NCBI RefSeq assembly: GCF_000003815.2
Contig: NC_049988.1
Coordinates: 12,895,926-12,959,925, forward strand
Length of the DNA: 64,000 nt
Direction: 5' to 3'
From: Branchiostoma floridae
Taxonomy: Eukaryota; Chordata; Leptocardii; Amphioxiformes; Branchiostomatidae
The notes beneath the pieces are model-generated. The model had not been told where the DNA came from and did not search any database. It was given only the letters and a program-made list of their open reading frames with translations. The position numbers were made by a program, and so were the translations under genes. Shown here piece by piece: positions 1 to 11,394 of this stretch. Position 1 is the stretch's first letter, and every line of letters begins with the position of its first letter.

Positions 1-660
1 TATGGTGATAGCACTAACTATGATCCTCAACATATATGCAATCTATTAAGGACAAGGTTTTCAGATATGTATATTCAAACATTCTTCCATAATCTGTCTG
101 CCGATACTGGCAAGCTTAGATTTTACAGAAAATTAAAAACCGAATATTGTATAGAGAAATATCTCGAACTTTGTGACTTTGAGCAGCGTTACGCTACCTG
201 TAAGGTTAGTTAAGTGCCCACCCCCTGGAAATAGAAAAGGGGAGATATATGAAGCTACCTGTGTCCGAGAGGATTTGTAAATATTGCCCCTCAAATGCTG
301 TGGAAGACGAGAGTCATTTTATCACTAATTGTTCTTTTTATGATGATATAAGAAACCAACTATTTATGAGTGTATCCAAAATACACGCTTACTTTCCAAC
401 TATTCCTGACAATGAAAATTCAATCCTACTATTAAAATCAAAGAACCCACACATTATAAAAGAAGTGGGTAAATTCGTCTTCCACTGCCTAAAGAGAAGA
501 AGTCTAACCCAACAAAACCAGTATAATGTACACAAGCATAGCATAGTCATAGGATGTAGTTCCTAGCACCTTTGTATTTTCCTTATTTTACATGTTGTTT
601 GTACCTGCAATTAGCCCTCGGGCAAGAACTTGCAATAAACATATCATTTATACCTGACCT
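1..660 (+). mobile_element. 3' remnant of a non-LTR (LINE) retrotransposon
   Basis: Two stretches in different frames (about 5-207 and 213-566) encode the C-terminal end of a LINE reverse transcriptase, including a CPSNAVEDESHF segment of the CxxC...EDExHF type typical of these proteins in invertebrate genomes. A frameshift near position 208 separates the halves, so the copy is dead. The ATG at 249 is internal to the older frame and not a real start. The tail at 600-650 (ATTAGCCC...TTGCAATAAA) recurs at 61549-61597, as expected for a retrotransposon 3' end. The upstream part of the element lies outside the window. Confidence 0.75.
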
Positions 661-858
661 AGTTCACCTTCACAGAAGAGCAAGGGCGGTTTGCCGAATG
701 TAGCCGCCTATCCATAACAGATTATACGTGCATGCCCATGCAAGCCCTTACGGCATTGGGTTGATGTTAATATATCATATTTCTTCATTCAGATATTTAT
801 GATAGCGAATGTGATAAGGGACGAAGCGTCAAATCTCTTAATTTCCGCTTGACAATTT

Positions 859-1330
859 TAAGATTACGACACTTCAAAAGGTCAAACATTAAGATTTCGG
901 AATTATGAGTGTTTACATTAGATTGTATTTGGTAATTCATATCTTTGAAAAGGTTAGGTGCGGAAGAGATAAGATAGACATAACGTCAATTATTATTATT
1001 TTCTTCGGATACCCTGAAATTACGGCGCTTCGTAAAAGGTCAAATTTTAGGATTTCGAAATTATGAGTTGACGTTAATTTGTATTTTGTAGTTCAGATCT
1101 AGGTTAGATGCGGAAGAAATCATGTAGGCATAGACATATAGTGTGAGTTCTTTCCTTCAATTATTTCCTTCGATACTCTGAGATTATGGCACTTCAGAAA
1201 AGGTCAAATCATAAAATTGTGGAATTATGAGTGTTTACTTTAGATTGTATTTTGCAATTCATATTTTTTTTAAAGGTAATTTTTTGAAGCAATTAGGTAA
1301 ATGTATCGTCATTTTTTATGATTTCCTTCG
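859..1330. repeat. Three-copy tandem repeat, unit about 165 bp
   Basis: Units beginning near 859, 1012 and 1180 share the core ACTTCAAAAGGTCAAA-like string followed by a conserved TTATGAGT and a GATTGTATTT block. The units differ at many positions, so the duplication is old. No coding potential is seen. Confidence 0.7.
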
Positions 1331-1494
1331 GATATCTTGAGACAGCTACACTTATACAGGTTGTACTGGCTGTCAGCAACAAGAATACTATTAGATGTTT
1401 TGACGCACATGTAAGGCATACTTGGTCATCCGATAACAAAGCAATCATACAAAAGTGTTAAAAGCAATCACTCAAAGTGTGCAGTCGTCAATCC

Positions 1495-1640
1495 ACGCGA
1501 TTGGTTGACATGACGTTACGTCACAGTAGCCTTTTCTACAGAGACCGCGAAGCAACGTGATTGGCTGGTTAGTCCAAGTCACTGGTCCCCCTCTTCCAGA
1601 TGGTGAAGCAACGTCATTGGTTGATACGGCGTTACGTCAC
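1495..1640. repeat. Duplicated block with CRE-like and inverted CCAAT motifs
   Basis: Two imperfect copies about 115 bp apart both carry ATTGGTTGA followed by GTTACGTCACAG. TTACGTCA resembles a CREB/ATF site and ATTGG is an inverted CCAAT box. The combination is promoter-like, but no gene start follows on either strand, so it may simply be a repeat. Confidence 0.45.
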
Positions 1641-1815
1641 AGCGTTTCTACTCCAGTCTACAAGCAATCTCTCGGATAACAAACGCACGAGGAAGGTCGA
1701 CGATTCACTGGTATCATTTACAAAGCAATCACTGGTTGAACAGAAGCATGTCACCGGCGATAGCACATTCGCACGCCCGGCTGATTCTCTGGTGTCTAAC
1801 GATCGGCCTTGGTAA

Positions 1816-2170
1816 CTGTCTTTTACCTGATGAAAGTAAGTGTCGATTTTTTCCATTCCTTTATGTGGATAGTTTTTTTTGTTAGACAATATTCTTTGAG
1901 CAAAATGTACAGTTTTCAACGGTATAGGGGCTCTACCGCGGTAGACATTTTTTTACGATTATACAGTTGTTATACAGTTGTCTTATTGGTGCATGTATGT
2001 AACGCCACATGAATCGAAAAGATATATGGTTTATGTACGTGGATAAGAGTTAGGAAGACAAAAAATCATGGTTTGATTGTCACACTGTTTTTTTAATCGT
2101 GTGATATATACTATACACTAACACTGAGCGACAGAAACAAAGGCTAGAAGCTATAATGGTCACCATACTC
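1816..2170. other. No recognisable feature
   Basis: AT-rich sequence without a convincing ORF, tRNA or repeat boundary. Confidence 0.5.
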
Positions 2171-2173
2171 TTT

Positions 2174-2425
2174 TCAGGGCCTACATAGGCCAGCTCCTTG
2201 GCTCCAGGGCCAACATGCCCCCTAACAAATTTTGCCACAGACAATCCTCAGAAGCCTGGATGCCAGACAGTTTCAGGGCCTGCACAGGCCAGCTCCTCGG
2301 CTCTAGGGCCATCATGTCCCCAAAGAAATTTGGCCCCAAACAATCCTCAGTAGCCTGGATGCCAGACTGTTTCCAGGGCCTACATAGGCCAAGTCCTCGG
2401 CTCTAGGGCCAACATGTTCCCAAGA
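2174..2425. repeat. Minisatellite, about 100-bp unit, 2.5 copies
   Basis: The string AGGGCCTACATAGGCCA and close variants begin near 2176, 2275 and 2376, each followed by CTCCTCGGCTCTAGGGCCA and then a CAATCCTCAG/CCTGGATGCCAGAC block. The open frame across it is a by-product of the repeat. Confidence 0.75.
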
Positions 2426-2830
2426 AAATGTTACCCCAGCCCCATTGAGTCAAACCCTGTACCCTTTCCCCTTAGTAATTACTTCAGTACTATGAGGGTT
2501 TTAACAGTGCAAAGAATATTGTCTCGAATTTAGAATTTAAAACCTACAATTTGCTAACCCGTGTTACGTAAAATACGTACGTAACGTTCAAATTCAACGT
2601 CTAAAAAGCCAACGCTATACAGTAACGTATTTTGCAAGAAAATATAATTTCCAAAGCACCCGTTCCCTAATATGGAAATAGATAATATCATCAAAGACGA
2701 AAGTACTTTAGAGTATGACCTGTGGAACTGGTGCATATGATTTGATTTAACGGCAATTGTATCTAGACCAATGGGCTGTTAACACAATTTTCTGCAATCA
2801 ATAGAGAAACCGGGCCATTTGGACATCATA
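2426..2830. other. No recognisable feature
   Basis: No supported gene, RNA or repeat is seen on either strand. Confidence 0.5.
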
Positions 2831-3280
2831 TTGAATGAATGAATGAAGACCTTTATTGTACAGTTTTGCCCAACCGAGCTAAGTACATGTCACAACAAGT
2901 CAAGATATATACATATAAAAGTATCACAAATCTAGTCTAACACAAAAATTCGGCTTCTTCTCACTTCTTGGTGATGGTGAAAATGTAGGACTGTATGGGT
3001 TTCGCTATGGTCGGTTTGTCAAAACGCATGAGAAATATAAACTTATCAGTGCTACTCATGTGTCTAAAATGAGGGAATCTACTTTCTATATAACTAAATA
3101 GAGTATTTCTATCATTGACATACATATCGCAATCAACTGTGAAGTGTACTTCATCTTCTACCATGTTTGAGGTACAAAATTGCCAGACTCTTTGTTCTAG
3201 AGGAGTGCGGTTGTGCCTTCCTGATTCAATTCGCAGTCGGTGGCAACTGATATAATTGAATTCTCTAAATTGTGTCATCT
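2831..3280 (-). mobile_element. LINE 3' end with (ATTC)n tail, L2/CR1-like
   Basis: The minus strand encodes about 105 residues of a LINE reverse transcriptase C-terminus containing an NMVEDEVHFTVDC segment with the VEDExHF signature. Downstream on the same strand the element ends in AATAAAGGTC and a short (ATTC)n tail at 2831-2850, the usual terminus of L2-type elements. Upstream sequence loses homology near 3280, so this is a 5'-truncated copy, the normal product of incomplete reverse transcription. Confidence 0.75.
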
Positions 3281-4203
3281 GGGTTTAGAAATTACGAATG
3301 GCTTGGGTAATGTCATTGAGACTAATATACGTGGCAAAATATGGCTGAGGATCTTAATCTAGATATTTCAGAAAATAGATTTTCATCGTGAACAAAGAGC
3401 CCTTTTACTACATAGGATTGTTTTTATTGAATCTATGTAGTTTCATTATATATGCCACGAAATATCTTATACATGCACCGTTAAAATATTTAATATTTTC
3501 ATTAAACATCATACAAGTAGATCATACGAGACATCAATATGTGTTTTTTAACTTTTTATTAACATATCAGAGAACGAAACCATCAATCGACAAATCGTTC
3601 GCATACATGATTAGTTAACCATCCAATAACTTAAAACTAAATTTTGGCAAAAACAAATTTGATAACAATTTATTACAACAGCGCAACATAACTAGTGCTA
3701 AAATATTAATAAAAGCTTAATTTTGACGCAAGCAAATTTTACGAGTCGTAAACAATCCAGCAATATAATAAAACAATACAACACAAAATAACATTATTAT
3801 TAGAAATGAAAGCTCAATTTTGACGAAATCAAATTTCCCATGATAGCTACCATTATAGTAGTACGTATATGTTGTTTTTCCCATGCAATACGGCACGTAT
3901 ACGTCTATTCACCAAGTCTCCCAAGGTGACATTAAAACCTTTCCACGGTACTCCAGAGTACGTAATTTGATTACCTACCCATGGGAAAACGACTGTTAGC
4001 TTCATAGATCATATTCAAAAATCCATTAACGGTATTACCGGTATTGTTGTTAATCTCTCTTTACTTCGCTGATCAAATATCAAAGTAACTTGTTTAAGTC
4101 TCTATCAGACTCCGGATCGCCGCAAAAATCGTAGAAATGGAACAAATAGAGGAGTAAGACGGCCAGAGGAATATAACCGGCTGGGGAACAGCTGGCGCTC
4201 TCT
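3281..4203. other. AT-rich intergenic stretch, nothing recognised
   Basis: Short ORFs are present but none has family resemblance, splice context or codon bias. No repeat boundary was found. Confidence 0.5.
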
Positions 4204-4409
4204 GGTGTGTGTGTGTGTGTGTCTGAGTGTGTGCGTGTGAGTATGTGCGTGCATGTGTGTGTGTGTGAGTGTGTGCGTGCATGTGTGTGTGAGTGTGTGT
4301 TTGTGTGCGAGGGAATGTGTGCGTGCATGTGTGTTTGTGTGTGAGTGTGTTTGTGTGTGTTTGTGCATGTGTGTGTGTGTGTGTGAGTGTGTATGCGTGC
4401 GCGCGTGTA

Positions 4410-4452
<43 letters not shown>

Positions 4453-4453
4453 A
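4204..4453. repeat. (GT)n microsatellite, interrupted
   Basis: About 250 bp of GT dinucleotides with occasional GA, GC and TT interruptions. The long His/Thr-rich and Cys/Val-rich open frames here are dinucleotide artefacts. Confidence 0.97.
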
Positions 4454-5387
4454 TTTATAATTCACACATACACATGTATAGTTCTGTTTTGGAAATACCG
4501 CCTGTTAACTGTTGACTGAAATATTTAAGTTCACTTATGCATCTTTTATATACTTTTAGACCTCTTTTGATACTAAACTAACGAGGTCATTATGATTACA
4601 GTAAATACTACATTTTAGATAAATCTTAGAAGCTTTCAAACTCCCTGGATTACTACGAAATAAAACAATTTAGAAATAAGTTGAAAATGAGTTGAATAAT
4701 TTGTCACAGGAGCTAATTAGACATAGAATTACACATAAGAAACCTAATATTAATTTAGAGAACACCGAACACTCTATTATTCTGGCTATCATCACGGATA
4801 TTCATATACACAACGCAGCGTACAGAGTTTATAATAACCATGACATATGAATTATTCTATGATTCGCAAATGTTGGCCTATGGCCTTCCATTCTTTTCTT
4901 GCGTCGTAACCGAAATAATGATATACCACTGAAAGATGAAGGTCAGATATGTTTTGAGATATAAGCTTTGACGATGAGGCCTTCCGTGCCAGTGGCTTTG
5001 AAATTTAACGAGTACTCAAATGTCAAGAGTCATGCGTCGCAAAGAAGCTTTGGTGAATATAGATACCCGTAAAGGGACATAAACTTTTCATATGATTGCC
5101 AATTAATAGATAAGTTGATATCTTATAGACGTATAGATAATTTTTTTTTTCAATCAAAAAGTTGTATTAATGATCAGGTACATTGTCGTTGACTGTTGTT
5201 TATGTAGTCTATTTATTCATCATCATATTTTGAGGCACGTCAGGACCCCGCATTTATTTTACTCGCTGTTAAAATCAAGACGGGGCCCGGCGTCAATCAT
5301 ACGCCGTAGCATAATCATGATGACACTGAGAGCTCTCCTCACGTATCCAGCGGACCATCGAGACAAATTCAGTCGACCGAAGCTAAC
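4454..5387. other. Intergenic, nothing recognised
   Basis: No gene, structured RNA or clear repeat could be supported here. Confidence 0.5.
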
Positions 5388-5585
5388 GCTAGTTCACCTT
5401 TTTCCGTCAGGTAGCCTATATTCGTACTTTAAGGATATCAAGTCGACGGACGGTGCATGGTTTTAAACTACCATATTTAACAGTTTGACATTACAACGGG
5501 AATAGGTTACCCCAGTATTTAAAAACATTGCATTTTATATATAACAACGGATATAGGTTACCCCGTGGATAAAAGTGACCATAGC
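5388..5585. mobile_element. Foldback MITE, GCTAGTTCACC family, copy 1
   Basis: The left end GCTAGTTCACCTTTTTCC and the right end GGATAAAAGTGACCATAGC are imperfect inverted repeats, with TAGGTTACCCC-type blocks inside. The same architecture recurs at 49417-49633, which fixes the boundaries. It has no coding capacity and is therefore non-autonomous. Confidence 0.7.
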
Positions 5586-6283
5586 ATAACTCAAAGAAAC
5601 ATGCTTACATCCACGGCACGTTGCAGCTTCCACTTTTTGCTCACGGCAAAGTAACACCAGGATTTCAACTCAATTTCCTGTTGGCGGTTAAAGTTTTACA
5701 CCCGCCATAGCAATACTCCAGGATATGCCCACCAAGCCCAGAAGCCACATATCGGATGGAACTTCGTAGTCGAAGCAATCTTCTTTCATTAGGAAGGTCC
5801 GTGTTTTTATTCTTAAGGCCATGTCTTGGCGATGATTGCCTGTCGCGTCGAATAGTCTGGGGCGTCCATTTATTTTTTAGCATAGGTATTCCCTCACGTA
5901 GTCTGGGTGGTTATATCACATACATTATGTATAGCACATTAGACATAGGGTATGGACAATACAATACCTTCAGTTTAGGCCATATTGACTTAGTTTTCTG
6001 GATGACATCCGCGCGCGCATTAAATTTCGCCTGTTCTGCAAAAAAATGTGGCTACATGTCACCCAATAGCATCCCTGGTCAATCAGAATTTTATACTTAC
6101 AAAAGGACCTGTACATGTTCTCATGGATAAGGGGGGCACATGGTCAGGGCATGGGGCCAGAGCGCACTTGTTCCCTCTTTGAACAAAAATGGCAGTAAAA
6201 ACATTATAGAAATGGAAGAATATCGTCTGGTACAGTCTTACTGGAGGTGAACATACGACAAACCAAACCTGGGTAAGAATTAA
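5586..6283. other. Intergenic, nothing recognised
   Basis: Several short ORFs overlap on both strands, none with recognisable domains or splice context. Confidence 0.5.
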
Positions 6284-6797
6284 AGGGGCATTCCACTCCA
6301 CACGGGAGTGTTATTTTACGATAGATATTAATTTTAGGAAGTGATAACTGCATACTACTTCACATTATACGATAAAGTACCCAGTTGCTCCACATGCCTC
6401 AAAAGCATTCAGTCTTCTACTAAACTCCCCAAGTACCCTCTAATTGAATTAATCCTATGGCTGAATACAATGCAAAACTTTTAGGTAAGGTTACAAAAAT
6501 AATTTCAGGTTCGCTAAGAAATCTCGTCTTGTTCTTGTATTCTTTGCTATCTTATGAGCAATTTGCCTTCTCGGTGTGCTTAGCGAACCTCATTTATTCC
6601 GAAAATATGTACGATAAACACAGTGTCTATGCGTATAGGGAATGCATGGGTAGGGTCTGTATGGGTTTACTAAGTGTCATTATTGTACACATCACGTAAT
6701 TCATCCCAAGGTGAATTCCACAAAATTCGGCTGATTATGTATTCATTGCCACATTATCTAGCGGAAAACAATACTCCCTTCTGGAGTGGAATGCCCT
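6284..6797. mobile_element. TTAA-flanked MITE (AGGGGCATTCCACTCC ends), copy 1
   Basis: Perfect terminal inverted repeat AGGGGCATTCCACTCC at the left and its near complement GGAGTGGAATGCCCT at the right, flanked on both sides by TTAA. A second copy of almost the same length lies at 10615-11141. The TTAA flanks suggest a piggyBac-type source, but a TA duplication with a longer inverted repeat cannot be excluded. Confidence 0.85.
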
Positions 6798-6801
6798 TTA
6801 A

Positions 6802-7504
6802 CTGGATGTTCAGTCACATGGTTTAGCAGAATTTTTTTGCTGGATATTTTCCCATTCCTTTTTCGCCCCACGTATTAGTTTTGGGGTCCTCAGAGGACGT
6901 CATCCATAAAATTAATTCATTATGGCCTTTTATACAAATTTCGAATTCGTCGAGCAATCGCATGGCAACAAGGATTTCACAGAGGCAGAGCAGACGCATA
7001 AAGGCCACGTTTTTATGTTTGCCGGTTCACCGATTATAAATGCGAACTCAAAACAACAAATATCCAAGCTATCAAACCGATTCATGCTATTTCAGGCGTC
7101 CTTACAACTTCATAAGTCATTTAACACAATTTTTCTCTCCTCACTCAAGAGTGAATTGATACCTGTCTTGATTAATAACACATCCGACGCCTGGTTCTTT
7201 GCTATAAACACAAAACAAAACCACCGAGTGAGCGAAGCGAACGAGGTAGTTTTATGAGGTGGTTATAGCTAAGGGACAGGCGTTACGAAACCATATACAC
7301 CTAGGAACAGGCTGGTCATTAACGTTATTATCATGTAGCCTATCGAAAGTAAGATATTTTAAGAAAATTTGGTATACAAATTCCTGCATGACGCATAGAT
7401 CCTCCAATAATTATTAATAATGCAGAATTTCTGACAAATGCATTTGACAATTTACAATTTTCCTGTAAACAGAAATGTGTGTAAATTTGGCTTTTGTCTT
7501 CGTT
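6802..7504. other. Intergenic with a transposon-end fragment
   Basis: Positions about 6895-6935 (GTCATCCATAAAATTAATTC...ATGGCC) resemble the end of the element outlined at 42299-44904. Nothing else is recognised. Confidence 0.4.
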
Positions 7505-7889
7505 AAATAATGACATATTTGATACGCGATGACAATACCCATTAGCTAAATGGTAATCACACCAATCTCCTAGATTGATTGACCGAGTTACAAAGCGTAG
7601 CATACTAAGAGAACAAAATGAGATTTCACGCACAGTTTAATCGACAAGGAAACATAATAACGTTAATGGATTTTGCGGTCATCTTTCCACTGTGATTGAC
7701 ACAGTAATTAATCTCTTGAAGCATATGTATTATATGGGTTGATCCACAGAAGCAATAAATGGAAAGTTAGCCATGGCCCATTAATGTATAAAGAATGGTC
7801 ATCTCTATAGCATATATTAGATCCAGGGATCGAATTCAAGACCTACCAAATGCAAGGCGAACACTGTACCCACTTGGCCATTTCGCCGG
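7505..7889. repeat. Segmental duplication, copy 1, ending in a tRNA-like SINE segment
   Basis: About 290 bp (7505-7790) is nearly identical to 8125-8395, including a shared block starting GCACAGTTTAATCGACAAGG. The end, 7821-7889, read on the minus strand has an A box (TGGCCAAGTGG) and a B box-like GAATTCGATCC, as in SINEs derived from tRNA. Copy 2 carries a MITE that copy 1 lacks. Confidence 0.75.
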
Positions 7890-8124
7890 CAATACCCTGT
7901 CACATTTGGCGAAAATCGATCGGACGACGATTCTGCGGCGATCGCCCGAGCCTCGCTTATAATGATAACTTAATTGCACAACCATTGTACAGGGTAAAAA
8001 GTATGACTTATATGTGACAGGGACGGTTTTCAGGTGAAAACTACGCGCAACCCTCTGTGGATCTTAGATATGGCCGATCTTCCAACGATACGCCCGAAGA
8101 TAGTGGATAATGTGACAGGGGTAT

Positions 8125-8686
8125 AATGACATATTTGACAGGCAATGAAAATATCCATTAGCTAAAAGATAATCATAACAACCTCTTCGGTTGATAGAGC
8201 AAATGGCAAAATGTAGCAAAGTACTAAGAGAACTAAATGACATTTCCCGCACAGTTTAATCGACAAGGAAACATAATAACGTTAATGGATTTTGCGGTCA
8301 CCTTTCCACTGTGATTAACACGGTAATTAATCTCTTGAAGCATATGTATGGGTTGATCCACAGAAGCAATAATTCAAAAGTTAGCCATGCCCTTCCGAAA
8401 GATACAACGATTATGATTATGAATGTATGAAGGACGTTCATCTCTATAGCATACCGCGGTAAATACAGAAATATTCGCGGTGGTTTTATGTTTTTTATGG
8501 CAGTAAGAGCCTACAGTTCATGGTGCTACCGCAAAATTAAAACCAGCATGAACAGACCTTTTCCCGCTACCGCGAAATTAAATCACCGCGAACTTAAATG
8601 CATTTACAGTATTTTACAGCCCGAGATAGAACTCACGACCTACCGAATGCAAGGCGAACACTGTACCCACTTGGTCATTTCGCCGG
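8125..8686. repeat. Segmental duplication, copy 2, with MITE and tRNA-like segment
   Basis: Matches 7505-7889 over 8125-8450 and again over 8619-8686, with the intervening segment occupied by a TA-flanked MITE. The tRNA-like part on the minus strand keeps an A box (TGACCAAGTGG) but the B box is degraded. Confidence 0.75.
8454..8609. mobile_element. TA-flanked MITE (CTGTAAATGC ends), copy 1
   Basis: Right end TGCATTTACAG and left end CGCGGTAAATACAG are inverted, with several CGCGGT/ACCGCG motifs inside. It is bordered by TA. The paralogous site in the first duplication copy (around 7815) lacks it. A second copy with cleaner ends lies at 48230-48437. Confidence 0.75.
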
Positions 8687-8689
8687 TAA

Positions 8690-9320
8690 AGCCTACGTCA
8701 CATTTCAAAATTGGGGCCCGGCCGGGCAGCTTTCGGGAACGAAAAGTATGATATAGAAGACTCTAAACTACAACAGACGTAAATAGAATAGTCGTGGGAA
8801 TTATTTGTGTGTATTTAGACGTATGCTGTTCTATTTTTCGGCCTGGTCGGGTCCCGGTTTGGAAATGTGACGTTAGCTTCAGGCCTAGGTGTCAATTCCC
8901 AACCCGGGACCCGGCCGGGTAGCTTTGGGAAACGATAAGATGTAATACGAAAGGCAACAAAACACACAAAACTTTTTTTAAATCGTCAAGGGGCATAATT
9001 TGTGCATATTTCTTTGTAAACAGTTTCATTTTTTGTTTCCGCAAACAGCCCGGCCGGGCCCAGGATTTGGAATGTGACGATAGCCGAAAGGTAAACTTGC
9101 GGCACCGGTGCGGCACTCTGGGGTTCGCAGATGATTCAACAAACTTCAGAGATAAAGAACAATTCTTTTTTCTTTTTTCATTTTGTTTATTTTGTTGTCT
9201 TCTAAGTCATACTTTTGCGTATTACGCACTGTCTAAATTATAAAACATCACGAAAACAACAAAACAGTACCGCAGCGAACGAACCCCGCAGTGCGGCACC
9301 AGTGCCCCAAGTGCAGTGAG
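8690..9320. mobile_element. Cluster of three adjacent palindromic elements
   Basis: Element a (about 8696-8875) has ends ACGTCACATTTC / GAAATGTGACGT with inner GGCCCGGCCGGGC and its partner. Element b (about 8893-9080) has related CCCGGCCGGG arms. Element c (about 9093-9316) has arms TTGCGGCACCGGTGCGGCAC and CAGTGCGGCACCAGTGCCCC. Elements a and b look like relatives inserted side by side; c is a different family. No ORF spans them. Confidence 0.65.
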
Positions 9321-9640
9321 GGTCACAGCGCTGTCTAAAACCTCTTTCCACAAAGCCAAACCCATCTTCCTACATGTCATAATTGATTACTTCTCATACA
9401 TAACAGTAATCATATGACGACAACTTGTCAACACAACTCAGTCTATATGATCTCAATTTTCAACCTCGACATACCAGCATTCACTCAACTTGTCGAGTGT
9501 GACGTCTTCTTCTATGTAATGACGTCGGTTTTGCGTTCAAGCTGTCAAGGCAGAGAATGAGCTCGCTATTTTTATATTTCAGTCTGTCTTCTCGCTTTAT
9601 TGCTATTGTATATTAATGCGAGTGTGCCAGGCCTTCAATG
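9321..9640. other. Intergenic, nothing recognised
   Basis: No supported feature is seen in this interval. Confidence 0.5.
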
Positions 9641-10395
9641 CCATTTGAAGGTTTGATATAGATGACCCGATAATGATTCAAAGAAGCTACGTAGGTGCAC
9701 GACTCTGGCTTTGAAAAGGACAATGATAAATGATTTGATACAGTCATTTGTGGAACTGATTCAGAAGGTTACGCTGCAATGAGTAGCTAATCTACGATTT
9801 TGGTTGTCGTGTGAGTGCAAGTACTGATAATTTTTTATACAGCCATTTGAAGATCTGATTTAGATTGCAATGTCTCAACGAATGTCTCAGCAAAGCAAAC
9901 CAAACCAACGAATTTATGAATTTGATAGTCTTTGGAGTATAGCACCAATAGATTCCATACAGTCATTTGAAGATCTGATTTAGATTGCAATGGTTCAGAG
10001 GAAGCTTTGGTTTTGGTAGTTGCTGGGTATAGGGATTGATAGATTTTATACAGTCATTTGAAGGTTTGACTCATAATGTAATGCTTCAACAAAGATGTGG
10101 ATTTGGCAGTCGTTTGAAAGCAGGAACTTATAGATTCATACTATTTGAAGATTTAAATGACAATGATTAAGAGAAAGCTTTGGTTTTAAAAGTCATTGGA
10201 GTGCAAGAACTGAGAGAATCCAAACAACCTTTTGATACATATATGATTTAGATGGAAATGCATCAACGAATCTATGATTTTGGCAATTGTTTGACTATGG
10301 TACCAATAGATTCCATAAAGTCATTGTAGGCCTGATTTAGATAGCAATGGTTCAAAGAAGCTGTGATTCTGATTTCCAAGGACTGATAACTTTAT
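9641..10395. repeat. Degenerate tandem repeat, unit about 90-120 bp, 7-8 copies
   Basis: The string CAGTCATTTGAAGATCTGAT or close variants starts near 9641, 9740, 9839, 9959, 10050, 10137 and 10314, each followed by a GCAATG...CAA(C/A)GAA block. Unit lengths vary, which suggests an old array. It runs directly into the (CA)n tract. Confidence 0.7.
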
Positions 10396-10398
10396 TTC

Positions 10399-10407
10399 TC
10401 ACACACA

Positions 10408-10466
<59 letters not shown>

Positions 10467-10470
10467 ACAA

Positions 10471-10527
<57 letters not shown>
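10399..10527. repeat. (CA)n microsatellite
   Basis: About 128 bp of CA repeats with one ATCACAATC interruption. Overlapping open frames are artefacts. Confidence 0.97.
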
Positions 10528-10529
<2 letters not shown>

Positions 10530-10614
10530 ATCACAATCAAAATTAAAATTACAAAAACAACACACGCTCAATCAAAGACATGCCTAAAACTAGAAATCTC
10601 TTAAGCCAACTTAA

Positions 10615-11141
10615 AGGGGCATTCCACTCCACACGATGGTGTTATTTTCCGATAGATCTTGTTAAGTTTAGGAAGTAATAACTGCATACTACTTTACATT
10701 ATACGATAAATTACCCAGTTGCTCCACGTGCCTCAAAAGCATTCAGTCTTCTACTTAACTCCCCAAGTACCCTCTAATTGAATTAATCCTACGGCTGAAT
10801 ACAATGCAAAACTTTTAGGTAAGATCACAAAACTAATTTCAGATTCGCTAAGAAATCTCGTCTTGTTCTTGTATTCTTTGCTATCTTATGAGCAATTGCC
10901 TTCTCGGTGTGCTTAGCGTACCTCATTTATTCCGAAAATATGTACGATAAACACAGTGTCTATGCGCATAGGGAATGCATGGGAAGGGTCTGCATGGGTT
11001 TAGTGAGTGTCATTATTGTTTTACAAAACATACATCGCGTAATTCATCCCAAGATGAATTTCACAAAATTCGGCTGATTGTGTATTCATTGACACATTAT
11101 CAATTGGAAAACAAGACTCCCTTCTGGAGTGGAATGCCCCT
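10615..11141. mobile_element. TTAA-flanked MITE (AGGGGCATTCCACTCC ends), copy 2
   Basis: Same inverted ends and TTAA flanks as 6284-6797 and strongly similar throughout, including an internal GCTAAGAAATCTCGTCTTG block. The small differences indicate separate insertion rather than a local duplication of flanks. Confidence 0.87.
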
Positions 11142-11394
11142 TTAAAGGAAGTATCAAACTACCTCCTCAGGCACAGAACAAGGCGATCGCTTACGAATTC
11201 AAACAGCCTCATCTTCTTCACCGGACGTAACGTCTTGCAAAGAAAATTGCTTGTAAAGACATCGTGGCGTCACGGCGGATCAAGTAGACTTCGTGTCTGC
11301 GCCAGACCTAAAGAGAAATTGCCTGGTCTTAGTCAGCTTTTAATAGGGTTCCTTCATGGTTAAACACGACGTTATTACTGTGTAAACGGCGGCA

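Noticed and set aside
4080-4519. Long ORFs rich in His/Thr or Cys/Val
   Set aside because: They are six-frame readings of a GT microsatellite.
7821-8686. Functional tRNA genes
   Set aside because: The A and B boxes are present but no complete cloverleaf can be formed; they are SINE remnants.
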